A stretch of DNA of 64,000 nucleotides from NCBI GenBank assembly GCA_963799085.1, contig CAWCWA010000011.1, forward strand, positions 1 to 64,000, in the 5' to 3' direction. How positions within the stretch are numbered: position 1 is the first letter of the stretch; every line of letters begins with the position of its first letter. The stretch is from AP-15 sp963799085 (lineage in GTDB: Bacteria; Pseudomonadota; Alphaproteobacteria; ATCC43930; CGMCC-115725). Positions 27,356-35,672 of the stretch are shown here, in pieces. The position numbers and the translations under genes were made by a program. A model generated the notes under the pieces. The model saw nothing but the letters and a program-made list of their open reading frames with translations. It did not search any database and was not told where the DNA came from.

Positions 27356-28256
27356 ATGAACAAGCTGACCGCCGCCAAGCGCATTCAAATCCTGTCGATG
27401 CTCTGCGAAGGCTCGTCGATGCGTTCGATCAGCCGGGTCGCCGATGTGAGTATCAACACGGTCTACAAGCTCCTCGCGGAAGCCGGCCCGATCTGCACCA
27501 AGTTCCATGACGCGACCGTGCGCGATGTCGCCAGCAAGCGCGTCCAGTGCGATGAGGTATGGAGCTTCTGCTACGCCAAACAGAAAAACGTCGCGACCGC
27601 GAAGGCAGCGCCGGAGGGCGCGGGCGACGTTTGGACATGGACGGCACTCGATGCCGACTCGAAGCTGATCCTAACGTGGCAGGTCGGCGGACGCGACGCG
27701 AGCTACGCACTGGCGCTGATGGACGATCTTCGTGGCCGGTTGGCAAATCGGGTCCAGCTAACCACGGATGGGCACCGGGCTTATCTGGAAGCGGTCGAAG
27801 AGGCATTCGGGGCTGATATCGATTATGGCATGTTGGTGAAGCTGTATGGGGCCGAGACGGGCGGACAGGGGCACGAACGGAAATACAGTCCCTCGGAATG
27901 CCTCGGCGCTCGCAAGGACACGATCACTGGCAACCCCGATCCGAAGCACGTCTCGACGAGCTACACCGAGCGGCACGAACCTAACCATGCGAATGAGCAT
28001 GCGCCGGTTCACGCGGCTGACGAACGCTTTTAGCAAGAAGGTCGAAAACCACTGCCACGCGCTGGCGCTCTATTTCGTGTTCTACAACTTCGTGCGGCGG
28101 CATCAGACCTTGCGCGTGTCGCTAGCGATGGCCGCCGGGGTCAGCGATCGGCTATGGTCGATCGGCGACATCGTCGCCTTGATCGATGCGGCGCAGCCGG
28201 AACCGAAGAAGCGCGGCCCCTACAAGCCGCGCCAGACGGCTCAGATTTCAAAGTGA
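27356..28256 (+). pseudogene. IS1-family-type transposase, one-base frameshift
   Basis: The product starts MNKLTAAKRIQILSMLCEGS with an N-terminal helix-turn-helix (SMRSISRVADVSINTVYKLL), then VQCDEVWSFCYAKQKN, DVWTWTALDADSKLILTW, RVQLTTDGHRAYLEAVEEAF and ITGNPDPKHVSTSYTER. After an extra base near 27975 it continues LTMRMSMRRFTRLTNAFSKK, VFYNFVRRHQTLRVS and GDIVALIDAA. Full length would be about 299 residues, as in chromosomal IS1-type transposases of Alphaproteobacteria. Terminal repeats are not identified apart from the palindrome just upstream. Confidence 0.85.
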
Positions 28257-28656
28257 GTCACTACCCGGCCGCCGCCTCGTTTGACTATGCATTTTCGAAA
28301 AGATCCGCACAACATGGAGGAGATGGAAGATTACGTAAATATGACGACGCCGTTTCCGGTAGCCTTTGATGTAGATCAAAGCTAAATGCGACCCATTCCA
28401 CTATTGTCTCGCGCGATGCGGAAACGGGGTGAATGATTTTCATGCCGGCGGTCACCGACGCCGACCTCCATCACGCCGCGGGGCGACCCTGCGGCGCGCC
28501 GTCGCGTACTCCGAAGCCCAGCAAATTTGCATAGGCGGGCCGGAGTCCTTGTCCTAGGTTGCGAGCCCGTCGATGCGGACCGGCCGGGAGCGATCTATGC
28601 GGATGATCTTGCAGGTAGCGGCGCGGGTGGCGGCGATCCTCGACGGCGAGGGTGGG
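28257..28656. other. Intergenic region with Fnr/FixK-type site
   Basis: Four hundred bases between the transposase and the small lipoprotein gene. They contain the Fnr-type box at 28364-28381 and a possible 33-codon frame at 28433-28534 beginning MIFMPAVTDADLHHA, which matches nothing I know. Otherwise nothing is recognised. Confidence 0.5.
28364..28381 (+). promoter_or_regulatory. Fnr/FixK-type box
   Basis: ctttgat-gtag-atcaaag is a perfect inverted repeat containing the Fnr/FixK consensus TTGAT-N4-ATCAA. A TATTGT -10-like hexamer at 28402-28407 sits exactly where a class II activated promoter would place it (site centre 41.5 before a start near 28414). The downstream genes are the small lipoprotein and the outer-membrane protein. 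Regulation by oxygen is inference. Confidence 0.6.
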
Positions 28657-28902
28657 ATGACGAAGAGAGGCGGCGTCGCCCGCCTGGCGCGCGGCTTGTT
28701 CATGGCGGCGGCGCTCGGCTTCTGCGCGAGCGCGTGCAGCGCCCCAAACCCGAACACGCCCGCTGGACAGGCGGAGATAGCGGATCAGAAATGTAACGTC
28801 TGCATCCTGCAGAATCCGGGCGACGGCAGCCCCTGCTATGCGATCTGCATGCAGAAGGAAGAGGATCAGGCGGCCTATCAGAGGACCTACGGACGGCCGT
28901 GA
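28657..28902 (+). CDS. Small Cys-containing lipoprotein
   Basis: The 81-residue product starts at ATG 28657 after GAGGGTGGG. It has a signal RGLFMAAALGFCASACSAP with a lipobox Cys, and a short mature part with four more Cys residues (QKCNVCILQNPGDGSPCYAIC) that could form two disulfides or bind metal. The C-terminus is MQKEEDQAAYQRTYGRP. I recognise no family. Its stop overlaps the GTG start of the outer-membrane protein gene (GTGA), so the two are translationally coupled. Confidence 0.7.
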   Translation: MTKRGGVARLARGLFMAAALGFCASACSAPNPNTPAGQAEIADQKCNVCILQNPGDGSPCYAICMQKEEDQAAYQRTYGRP

Positions 28903-29775
28903 CCCGGCGTCGATCCAGAGCGTTCGGCGGCAATTTTCGCCGCAGGCGGTTCGGCTGGGGGCTGACCGGCATCGCGATCGCGGCGGCGGCGATCGTGAGC
29001 GAGGCGCGTCCGGCATATGCCCAGCAATTGCCGGCGCTGGGCGGACCGCCCGCGGTTCCGCCGTCGGCACCTGATTTGCCCGCGAGTGGGCTGCAGGTTT
29101 TCGTGACGCCCTATCTGTGGCTCTCCGGCATCAACGCCGCGATCAATACGCCGCTGCAACGTGCGCCTGCAGGTCAATTCGGATGTCAGCGCGATCGACG
29201 TCCTATCGCATCTCGACGGGGTCCCCTTTATGGGGGCGGTGGAGTTTCGCAGCGGGCGTTTCGGCCTGATCGGCGACGCTCTGCATGTGCGGGTCGGGGC
29301 CGACATCACGACACGCAATCAACTTTACAACGGCGGGAACATAACATTTGCAATCAACACCGGGACCGCCGCCTTTATCTACCGCGCGATCGACGACCCG
29401 GTGCAATCTCTCGACGGCGGCATCGGATTGCGGGCCTGGGGGTTCTCGACCGATCTGACGTTGAATGGCGCGCGGTTGCCGACAACGAGCACCAGCGGCA
29501 GTGCCGGCTGGGTCGATCCGCTGATCGTCGCCCGTTATCACCGCGAATTCGGCGACGGCTTCGGGCTGACCGCCTATGGCGATGTCGGTGGTTTCAACGT
29601 TGGCGCTCGTATCGATTGGCAAGTCGTCGGCACGATCGACTACGCCCTGAAGCCGTGGGTGGCACTCCGCCTGGGCTACCGCAGCCTGAACTTCAACTAC
29701 CAGGGGGCGAACAGCAACCTTCGCTGGAACGTGCATATGAAAGGCCCGATCCTTGCCGCCACCTTCCGCTTCTGA
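28899..29775 (+). pseudogene. Outer-membrane beta-barrel protein, one-base frameshift
   Basis: The N-terminal frame gives a signal peptide (GWGLTGIAIAAAAIVSEARP-AYA) and a first strand FVTPYLWLSGINAAINTPLQ. An extra base near 29167 shifts the reading to QVNSDVSAIDVLSHLDGVPF, GAVEFRSGRFGLIGDALHVR, AGWVDPLIVARYHREFGDGF and the end WNVHMKGPILAATFRF. Alternating strands and a terminal Phe are typical of outer-membrane barrels, and the YLW...SDVS...L.GAVE pattern recurs in proteobacterial barrel proteins of unknown function. It is coupled to the preceding lipoprotein. The single indel may be artefactual. Confidence 0.75.
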
Positions 29776-29811
29776 TTTTAAGCCAGCCGGTCAGACGCGA
29801 ACCGTCGCGCC

Positions 29812-30000
29812 TTCCGGCATGAAATGGATTCCCGGCGGACGGTTCCGCATGGAGCCGATCTCAGCTACCCAGAAGAAGCGCCCGTTCATGACGTTGAGGT
29901 CACCGGATTTTGGATTGACGAATACGCCGTCACCAATGCCGATTATAACCTTCACCCCGCGCCCGTCTCGCAAGCAGGCAAGAAAAGGATATGCTTTCGA
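29812..30000 (+). pseudogene. Formylglycine-generating enzyme (FGE/SUMF1-type) N-terminal remnant
   Basis: The sequence PSGMKWIPGGRFRM is followed, after loss of one G near 29851, by GADLSYPEEAPVHDVEVTGF and WIDEYAVTNADY. This is the start of the FGE-sulfatase domain, which oxidises the sulfatase active-site Cys (or Ser) to formylglycine. The body of the enzyme, including the catalytic Cys region, is missing; the IS110 element follows. A sulfatase gene needing such activation lies 6 kb downstream. Confidence 0.75.
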
Positions 30001-30154
30001 CACCGGGGCAAGTGGAACCTACCCGGTCATTGATTTAGATGGGGTCACGGGCCGGCAACCGCCGCTTGGTTGCGGTCGTGGCCGTCCCTCAGAGTGATGG
30101 TGTCAAGAAACGGAGTCAGGCGAGGCCTGCTCCAAGCATCATCGAGGGACGACC
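30001..30154 (+). ncRNA. Candidate IS110 5' non-coding (bridge/seek RNA) region
   Basis: This region precedes the IS110 transposase. It has a hairpin gcaacc-gccgctt-ggttgc at 30055-30073 and a 22-base block at 30078-30099 (gtggccgtccctcagagtga-tg) that matches the degenerate copy at 18819-18840 at 18 of 22 positions. Members of the IS110 family encode a structured guide RNA next to the transposase. That this is one is inference. Confidence 0.3.
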
Positions 30155-31192
30155 ATGGAGAACTATGCCGGTATCGACGTGTCATTGGAAAGCGCGAGCC
30201 TGTGCGTTGTGGATGCGACAGGGCGGATCGTTCGCGAGGCCAAGGTTGCCAGCGAGCCCGAGGTGCTGATCGGCTGGTTCAACCGCTTGGGGCTTGCGGT
30301 AATGCGGATCGGGCTTGAGGCCGGCCCGCTGTCGCAATGGCTCTACGCGGCCATGTGCGACGCAGGCTTGGCGGTCGAGCTGCTCGAAACCCGGCATGTC
30401 CGGGACGCCTTCAAGGCGATGCCGGTCAAGACCGACCGCAAGGATGCGCGCGGCATCGCGCAGCTGATGCGGCTCGGCTGGTTCCGCCCGGTTCACTGCA
30501 AGTCGCTGCCGGCGCAGGAGGTGCGGGCGCTGTTGACCGCGCGCAAACTGCTGCAGTCGAAGAACCATGATGTCGAGATGAGCCTGCGCGGGGTACTGCG
30601 CGGCTTTGGGCTCAAGGTCGGCCCGACGACGCCGCGGACCTTTGCGAGCCGCGTCCGCGAACTGGTCGCCAGGCATGCGACGCTGTCGGCGGTTGCCGAG
30701 GCGATGCTGGCGGCCCGCGAGACGCTGTTCGGCGAATGGCAGAAGCTTGAAAAGCGCCTGCGCTCCCTGGCCCGCGAGGATAGCCGCGTCCGACGGCTGA
30801 TGACCACGCCCGGTGTTGGCACCATCGTCGCGCTGACCTACGTCTCGGCAATCGACGATCCCGGACGCTTCCGGTCCTCGAAGACCGTGGGTGCGCATTT
30901 CGGGCTGACCCCGAAAAAGTATCAATCGGGAGAAACCGACGTGACCGGGCGCATCTCCAAAATCGGAGACCGCGGTGTGCGCACCGCCCTCTACGAGGCG
31001 GCCAACGTCATCCTGACCCGACCGGTCAAGGGCTCGACCCTGAAGAGCTGGGGGATGCGGCTGGCGGCCCGCGCCGGCATGCGCAAGGCCAAGGTTGCGC
31101 TCGCCCGCAAGCTCGCCGTGGTCCTGCACCGCATGCTGGCCGACGGCACGAGCTTTCTCGCCGACAAGGCGGCTGCGGCCGTAACTGCTTAA
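30155..31192 (+). CDS. IS110-family transposase, intact
   Basis: The 345-residue protein has the RuvC-like DEDD catalytic set: Asp8 (AGIDVS), Glu55 (IGLEAGPLSQW), Asp94 and Asp97 (KTDRKDARGIAQ). The C-terminal transposase_20 domain follows, with LMTTPGVGTIVALTYVSAID and the conserved Ser region RFRSSKTVGAHFGLTPKKYQ, then GRISKIGDRGVRTALYEAAN. GAGGGACGACC precedes the ATG. It is complete and may be active. It interrupts or abuts the FGE remnant. IS110 transposases use a serine-based reaction with a DEDD domain rather than a DDE one. Confidence 0.95.
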   Translation: MENYAGIDVSLESASLCVVDATGRIVREAKVASEPEVLIGWFNRLGLAVMRIGLEAGPLSQWLYAAMCDAGLAVELLETRHVRDAFKAMPVKTDRKDARGIAQLMRLGWFRPVHCKSLPAQEVRALLTARKLLQSKNHDVEMSLRGVLRGFGLKVGPTTPRTFASRVRELVARHATLSAVAEAMLAARETLFGEWQKLEKRLRSLAREDSRVRRLMTTPGVGTIVALTYVSAIDDPGRFRSSKTVGAHFGLTPKKYQSGETDVTGRISKIGDRGVRTALYEAANVILTRPVKGSTLKSWGMRLAARAGMRKAKVALARKLAVVLHRMLADGTSFLADKAAAAVTA

Positions 31193-31518
31193 GGAAAGGA
31201 GATCGCAGGTTCGGGGGCACGACACCAGCCCCCGGAGCAGGGTCCCGTCGCCGGGACGATGGATCAGGCCAGGCCGCATGTTACACCGCGGCGCCGCTTC
31301 GGATGACCGCGCGTCCTTAGATTGGCCGACCTGTTCCTAATCCGACCCCATCAGGTGGCGGCCACGCGCCGACCCCGGACAGAAGCAAGACACCGGCGAC
31401 AGGATCATGGCTCAGAGGGATTGACGAACCGAGGCCCGTGACAGAAGATTAATTTCTAAAGCCGAAGCGAGGCGCTGTTGTGAGCGCGATCCGGACGAGG
31501 GAAGCGAGAGGCTCGAGA
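31193..31518. other. IS110 3' non-coding region and AraC promoter region
   Basis: Contains a hairpin gtccc-gtcgcc-gggac followed by gatgga at 31242-31262, also conserved beside the degenerate IS110 copy (17682-17706, opposite strand). The remainder up to the AraC-type gene has no recognisable gene. The exact right end of the IS is not determined. Confidence 0.5.
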
Positions 31519-32522
31519 ATGCGGTTAGGCGCGGTTTGTTACTACACTGAGCCCGATAGTTATTTCGCGGGCCTGCGTGCTCGGAGGGTTGAGGGGGTCG
31601 TCACCGCGCGCGGCTATTTCCACGCCCAATTGACGCGCATCGACTTCGATCGGCTGTTGATGCAGAGAGCCGAGGAGAGCCTGCCCCGCCTGCTCAACTA
31701 CGAAACGAAAGAGGGTCGAGCCGCCATCATCTTCGCCACGGGCCAAGCTCAGCCCGCCATGCATGTGAGCGGGGTGGCGCTGACGAGCGGCGAAATCATT
31801 GTATGGGATTCGGGGCTGCCGGCCCACCACCGAAGCGCGGCGAAGTGTCGCTGGGGAAGCATGTCCCTGAGCCGGGACGATCTCGCCGCCTTCGGTGCAT
31901 GCATCGTCGGACATGAATTGACGCCGCCGCCCTGCGCGCACCGCATCAGGCCCTCTGCGCCGCTCTTCTCGCGGCTGTCGAGCCTGATGAAGCGGCCGCT
32001 CATCTCGCGAGGGCAGCCCCTGCCATGCTCGCCAAGCCGAATGTGGCGCGGGCATTGGAACAGGCTTTGGTCGAAGCAGCGGCTTGGTGTCTGGCGAGCG
32101 GCGACCCCCTCGATATGCGCAGCGGTCATGAGCGGCGTGCAGCAGTGATGCGGCGCCTGGAGGAGGTGATCGCGGCAAACGGCGAAAGGCCTCTATACAT
32201 CTCAGAGTTGTGCGCAGCGGTGGGCGTGTCCTATCCGACCTTGCGCATTTGCTGCCAAGAGCATCTCGGCGTCAGCCCAAAGCGATACCTGTTGCTGCGG
32301 CGGATGAACTTGACGCGGCGGGCACTGCAAAATGCAGACCCGGAGGACGCGAGCGTCACCAAGATCGCCACCGATTACGGCTTTTGGGAATTGGGGCGGT
32401 TCGCGGTGGCGTATCGTTCGCTCTTCGGCGAGCCACCCTCGAAGACGCTGCGCCGGCCGCCTGACGATCGAAGGGTCGCCGAAATCGCCGCGCCGCCTTG
32501 GCGATTTATCAATTCTGCATAG
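31519..32522 (+). pseudogene. AraC-family transcriptional regulator, one-base frameshift
   Basis: The N-terminal sensor part reads YFAGLRARRVEGVVTARGYF, RLLMQRAEESLPRLLNYET and GVALTSGEIIVWDSG. Missing one base near 31990 shifts the frame to EAAAHLARAAPAMLAKPNVA, after which come two AraC helix-turn-helix motifs: YISELCAAVGVSYPTLRICC and VTKIATDYGFWELGRFAVAY-RSLFGEPPS. Full length is about 334 residues. The ATG at 31519 follows GAGAGG; a GTG at 31480 is an alternative. The target is unknown; the neighbouring Cys-rich and sulfatase genes are candidates. The indel may be a sequencing error. Confidence 0.8.
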
Positions 32523-32701
32523 TCGGCCGGAGGACCCGCGGTCTAGGGTTGCGGTGCGGGGCAGCTTTGCCCGCCCATAAGCGCGTTCTGAGAGGGAGCA
32601 TGATCATAAACCCTGGAGCGGCGGCACGGGTTGTGCCGTTGACCGCGCTGATGTTGGCCCTCTGGTGTCCGCAAGCGCCGACGAACCGCGGAGTGACGGC
32701 G

Positions 32702-33577
32702 ATGTGGTCGAGACTTTGGTCCGCGAGAACGCGGCTAACCGGCGCAGGGTTGACCGTCGCGCTGATGTTGATAGCGGGCGCGGCCGCCCCCGCGATGGCG
32801 CAGGAGGGCTTCAGCCAGGATTTGGGGATCATCCGAGCATGCGGTGGCGACGTCTGGAGCCTCTGCTCGGACGTCCTGCCCGATGTCTTACGTATCAAGA
32901 GCTGTGTGCAGAACAAGATGGGCCAGCTGTCCAAAGGTTGCCTCGATAAGCTCCTCGACGCAATGGCCGGCGCGCAATTCAAGGTCTGCAAGGATCAGAC
33001 TTACGCGCTTTGCGCCGCGGCGCGCTGCAATGTGTTCGACGGCGTTGCTTACTGCCAGTGCGACGTCAAGCACGGCGACAGCATCAGCCTGCCGTTTCCG
33101 ATGGGCAAGGACCAGGATGTCTGTTCGATCAACGCCGCGGGCGCAGCCAACAAATACATGGTCAGCACCTACAGCCTGCCCGAGTCTATCGCCTCTCCAC
33201 AGGGAGGCGGCGCGGTCTACACCTGCCAGGGCGAGGAGGGCGGCGCCTATGCCCAATGCGACGGCGGACTGTGTTTCAGAACCACCGAGGAGACGACGTT
33301 CCCGGGCTTCGACAAACCGGTGCCGAAAGGGCGGATCATCTGTTCCTGCCCAATCACGAAGGCCAGTTCCGGCAACAGCTTTCAGATCCTTGGGCCTTAC
33401 CCATGCGACAACTCCTTCTTCAAATATTGCAAAGGCGCCACCGCGAATAGCAAAACGGGTTCGACGATCTATGTTGGCGCCCCTGTAGGCACGGCCGCCG
33501 CTCTGGCGGTCCAGCTCAACGGAAAGGTCCCGCCCCTCAACGAGTGCCCTTCGCCGTCCGACGCCACCGGCCACTAA
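32702..33577 (+). CDS. Secreted Cys-rich protein with GLG1-type Cys-rich repeat
   Basis: The product (about 291 residues) has a signal peptide ending PAMAQ. Then comes a Cys-rich repeat, ACGGDVWSLCSDVLPDVLRI followed by KSCVQNKMGQLSKGCLDKL, the same C-x4-D-x3-[FLC]C...C...C layout as the protein at 38283. The C-terminal two thirds has many Cys pairs (CAAARCNVFDGVAYCQCDVK, GRIICSC, GPYPCDNSFFKYC). The repeat resembles the Golgi GLG1 Cys-rich repeat, frequent in exported proteins of Alphaproteobacteria without known role. ATG 32702 is chosen for its signal peptide; an in-frame ATG at 32600 after GAGGGAG is possible. Confidence 0.75.
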   Translation: MWSRLWSARTRLTGAGLTVALMLIAGAAAPAMAQEGFSQDLGIIRACGGDVWSLCSDVLPDVLRIKSCVQNKMGQLSKGCLDKLLDAMAGAQFKVCKDQTYALCAAARCNVFDGVAYCQCDVKHGDSISLPFPMGKDQDVCSINAAGAANKYMVSTYSLPESIASPQGGGAVYTCQGEEGGAYAQCDGGLCFRTTEETTFPGFDKPVPKGRIICSCPITKASSGNSFQILGPYPCDNSFFKYCKGATANSKTGSTIYVGAPVGTAAALAVQLNGKVPPLNECPSPSDATGH

Positions 33578-33595
33578 AGCCAAATAAATCCCGAA

Positions 33596-33988
33596 ATGAG
33601 CGAGGAACTCGCCGCACGATCGGTTGCCGCCGCCGCCGGGGTCGAGGTGGCGACGGGCCTAGTACTGATAATTCGCCCGCCGCTGTTCGGTCGGCTGCTG
33701 TTCGGCGCCGAATTCTCTGGTGCGGGACAGGCAATCGGTCGGCTCGCCGGCATTTCGCTTCTCGCCTTGGCCTTGGCCTGTTGGCCGAACGGGGGCTTGC
33801 GAGAAAGTTCGCAGTCGTCGCTTCGCGCACTGCTGGTCTTCAGCCTACTGACGACGATTTATCTCGCTTACCTGGGGATCGGCACGGCGCTGGTCGGACC
33901 GCTACTCTGGCCGGCCGTCGCCCTCCATCTGGCGTTGTCGATCCTGCTCGGCCACGGCTGGCTCAGCGGTTCCCAAGCTAATGGCTGA
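33596..33988 (+). CDS. Small four-helix membrane protein
   Basis: The 130-residue product has four hydrophobic segments: SVAAAAGVEVATGLVLIIRP, AGISLLALALACWP, LLVFSLLTTIYLAYLG and LLWPAVALHLALSILLG. The pattern GVEVATGLVLIIRPPLFGRL-LFGAE is typical of a family of small inner-membrane proteins of unknown function. It begins 18 bases after the Cys-rich protein stop and is likely in the same transcript. Before the IS1380 insertion it would have stood next to the arylsulfatase gene. Confidence 0.75.
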   Translation: MSEELAARSVAAAAGVEVATGLVLIIRPPLFGRLLFGAEFSGAGQAIGRLAGISLLALALACWPNGGLRESSQSSLRALLVFSLLTTIYLAYLGIGTALVGPLLWPAVALHLALSILLGHGWLSGSQANG

Positions 33989-34036
33989 AGGTCCCGGATC
34001 CGGCCAATCGGCCGACACGGACACTACCACAACTAA

Positions 34037-35655
34037 CCCGGATCATTCACGAGGTGTTTGAAGGCGCGGCCCCTGATCGCGGCGGGTGCGCGGTTTTCTG
34101 TGGCGTCGGTGACGCGGTGGTCGGGGTTTGGGGTTGGGCCGGAGGGTTCGAACTGGGGCGATTGCCCCGTCGGTTACGGCGGCAGTTTGGCGATGCGTCC
34201 GGCGAGCGTGGCGAAGCCGGCCTGGTAGGGATACGCGGTCGGCAGCGCGACCTTGATGCGGGTGACCATTTCGGTGACACGGCCCGCGACCTTGATCAGG
34301 CACAGGCGGATCGTGTCGAACTGGGCCTCGCGCCAGAATGAGTTGCGTGGTGCCAGGCCGCGCAAGCTCAGCATCAGCCAGTAGGCGGCGGTGTGGATCA
34401 ACAGGCGGAACTGGTTGGCGGTGGCCTTGCTGCACGAGGTGCGGTCGGAGGCAAGATGCAGCTTGTGCGCCTTGATCAGAGCCTGCCCCGGCGCAGGCCG
34501 GGGTTCTCGGCCTGCCCTCTGGCGCAATAGACCTTCTCGTAGAGCGATTTCGGCAGGCCCCTGAGGTTGGTGACGACGAACCGGCTGTCGGTGCCTTGGG
34601 GCCCGGCCTCGACGCGGGCGACGACGCGGCGCTCGACCTTCCAGCTTTTGGCGGCATAGCGGAAATCGCCGTAGCGACGGAGCTTTTCGCTTTCACCAGC
34701 GAGGCGGCCGAGGGCGGCATCCTCGGCGAGCGGGCCTACTTGGCGCAGCAGCACCGGGTTGCCGGCCAGGCCGAAGATGTAGCCGATGCCCTTGCGTTCG
34801 CACCACTCCATCGCCTCCGGCCGGCCGTAGTGGCTGTCGCCGCGCACGAGGATGTCGACCGCCGGCCAGCGGGTGCGGATATGGCCGATGACGTGGCGCA
34901 GTACCAGCGCTACCTCGGCTCCGTCCGGGGTCTTGCCGGGGCGCAGGATGATTGCCACCGGCTTGCCGGTCGTCGCCTCATAAATGTGGATCGGCAGAAA
35001 GCAGCGGCTGTCGTAATGCGCGTTCCACAGCGACAGTTGCTGGCCGCCGTGCACTCGGTCCTCGGTGTCGTCGATGTCGAGCAGGATGCGCCGCGGCACC
35101 GCTTCGAAGCTGTCGCAGAACAGCTCGACCATCGCCGCCATCATGCGCTTGAGCGCGGTCGCGCCGGGCAGGTTTTCCAGCCGGCTGATCGTCGGTTGCG
35201 AGCAAAGATCCGCGCCGCTTTCCGGCAGCCGCCCGACCGCCATCTTGAAGGCCGGGTCGGATTTGAGCGCATCGCAGTCGTTGCCGTCGGGATAGCCCGC
35301 GGCGATCAGGATCGCCCGGTAGCGAAGCATCTCGGCAAGACCATGCCGCACCCGCTGCGGGTCGCGCGGGTCCTCGATGCAGGCGGCCAAGCGCTCGGCG
35401 ATCTTGAGCCGCTGTTCGATCGCCGCCAGCAGCAAGATGCCGGCATCCGAGGTCAGCCGGCCGCCGTCGAACCCGACATGCACCGGCTTGCCTGCGACCG
35501 CTGGCAAACCCGGCAAAATCCCCATAATCTCATCCATGGCGGGCGCGAACTCCGTTGCTTCGGTTGATCCGGCTTCAGCAACCAAATCATACACGACACC
35601 AACGGGTTAATATGCTCCCGCCGCCCTCTTCACGCGACCCGGTGAATTTTCCAGG
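34037..35655 (-). mobile_element. IS1380-family insertion sequence with TIRs and CTAA target duplication
   Basis: The ends are imperfect inverted repeats: cccggatcattcacgagg at 34037-34054 and cctggaaaattcaccggg (minus strand of 35638-35655), 13 of 18 identical. A direct CTAA lies outside both ends (34033-34036 and 35656-35659), fitting the 4-5 base duplications of the family. The element is about 1.6 kb. Its right end lies 17 bases before the arylsulfatase start codon, so the native promoter of that gene has been displaced. Confidence 0.8.
34174..35594 (-). pseudogene. IS1380-family transposase, disrupted by a 23-bp insertion
   Basis: The main frame (35594 downward) has VHVGFDGGRLTSDAGILLLA, PTISRLENLPGATALKRMMA, LLDIDDTEDRVHGGQQLSLW with catalytic Asp, DILVRGDSHYGRPEAMEWCE and RFVVTNLRGLPKSLYEKVYC. 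At ARGQAEN it breaks; the family continues LIKAHKLHLASDRTSCSKAT, which is present from 34479 downward in another frame up to GFATLAGRIAKLPP. Exactly 23 bases at 34480-34502 separate the two parts and are absent from the expected sequence. They form a GC-rich hairpin. Without them the protein would be about 465 residues. Confidence 0.85.
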
Positions 35656-35672
35656 CTAACGAGAGACGGCAG

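Noticed and set aside
34596..35567. 323-codon plus-strand frame within the IS1380 element
   Set aside because: Antisense of the transposase; no independent evidence.
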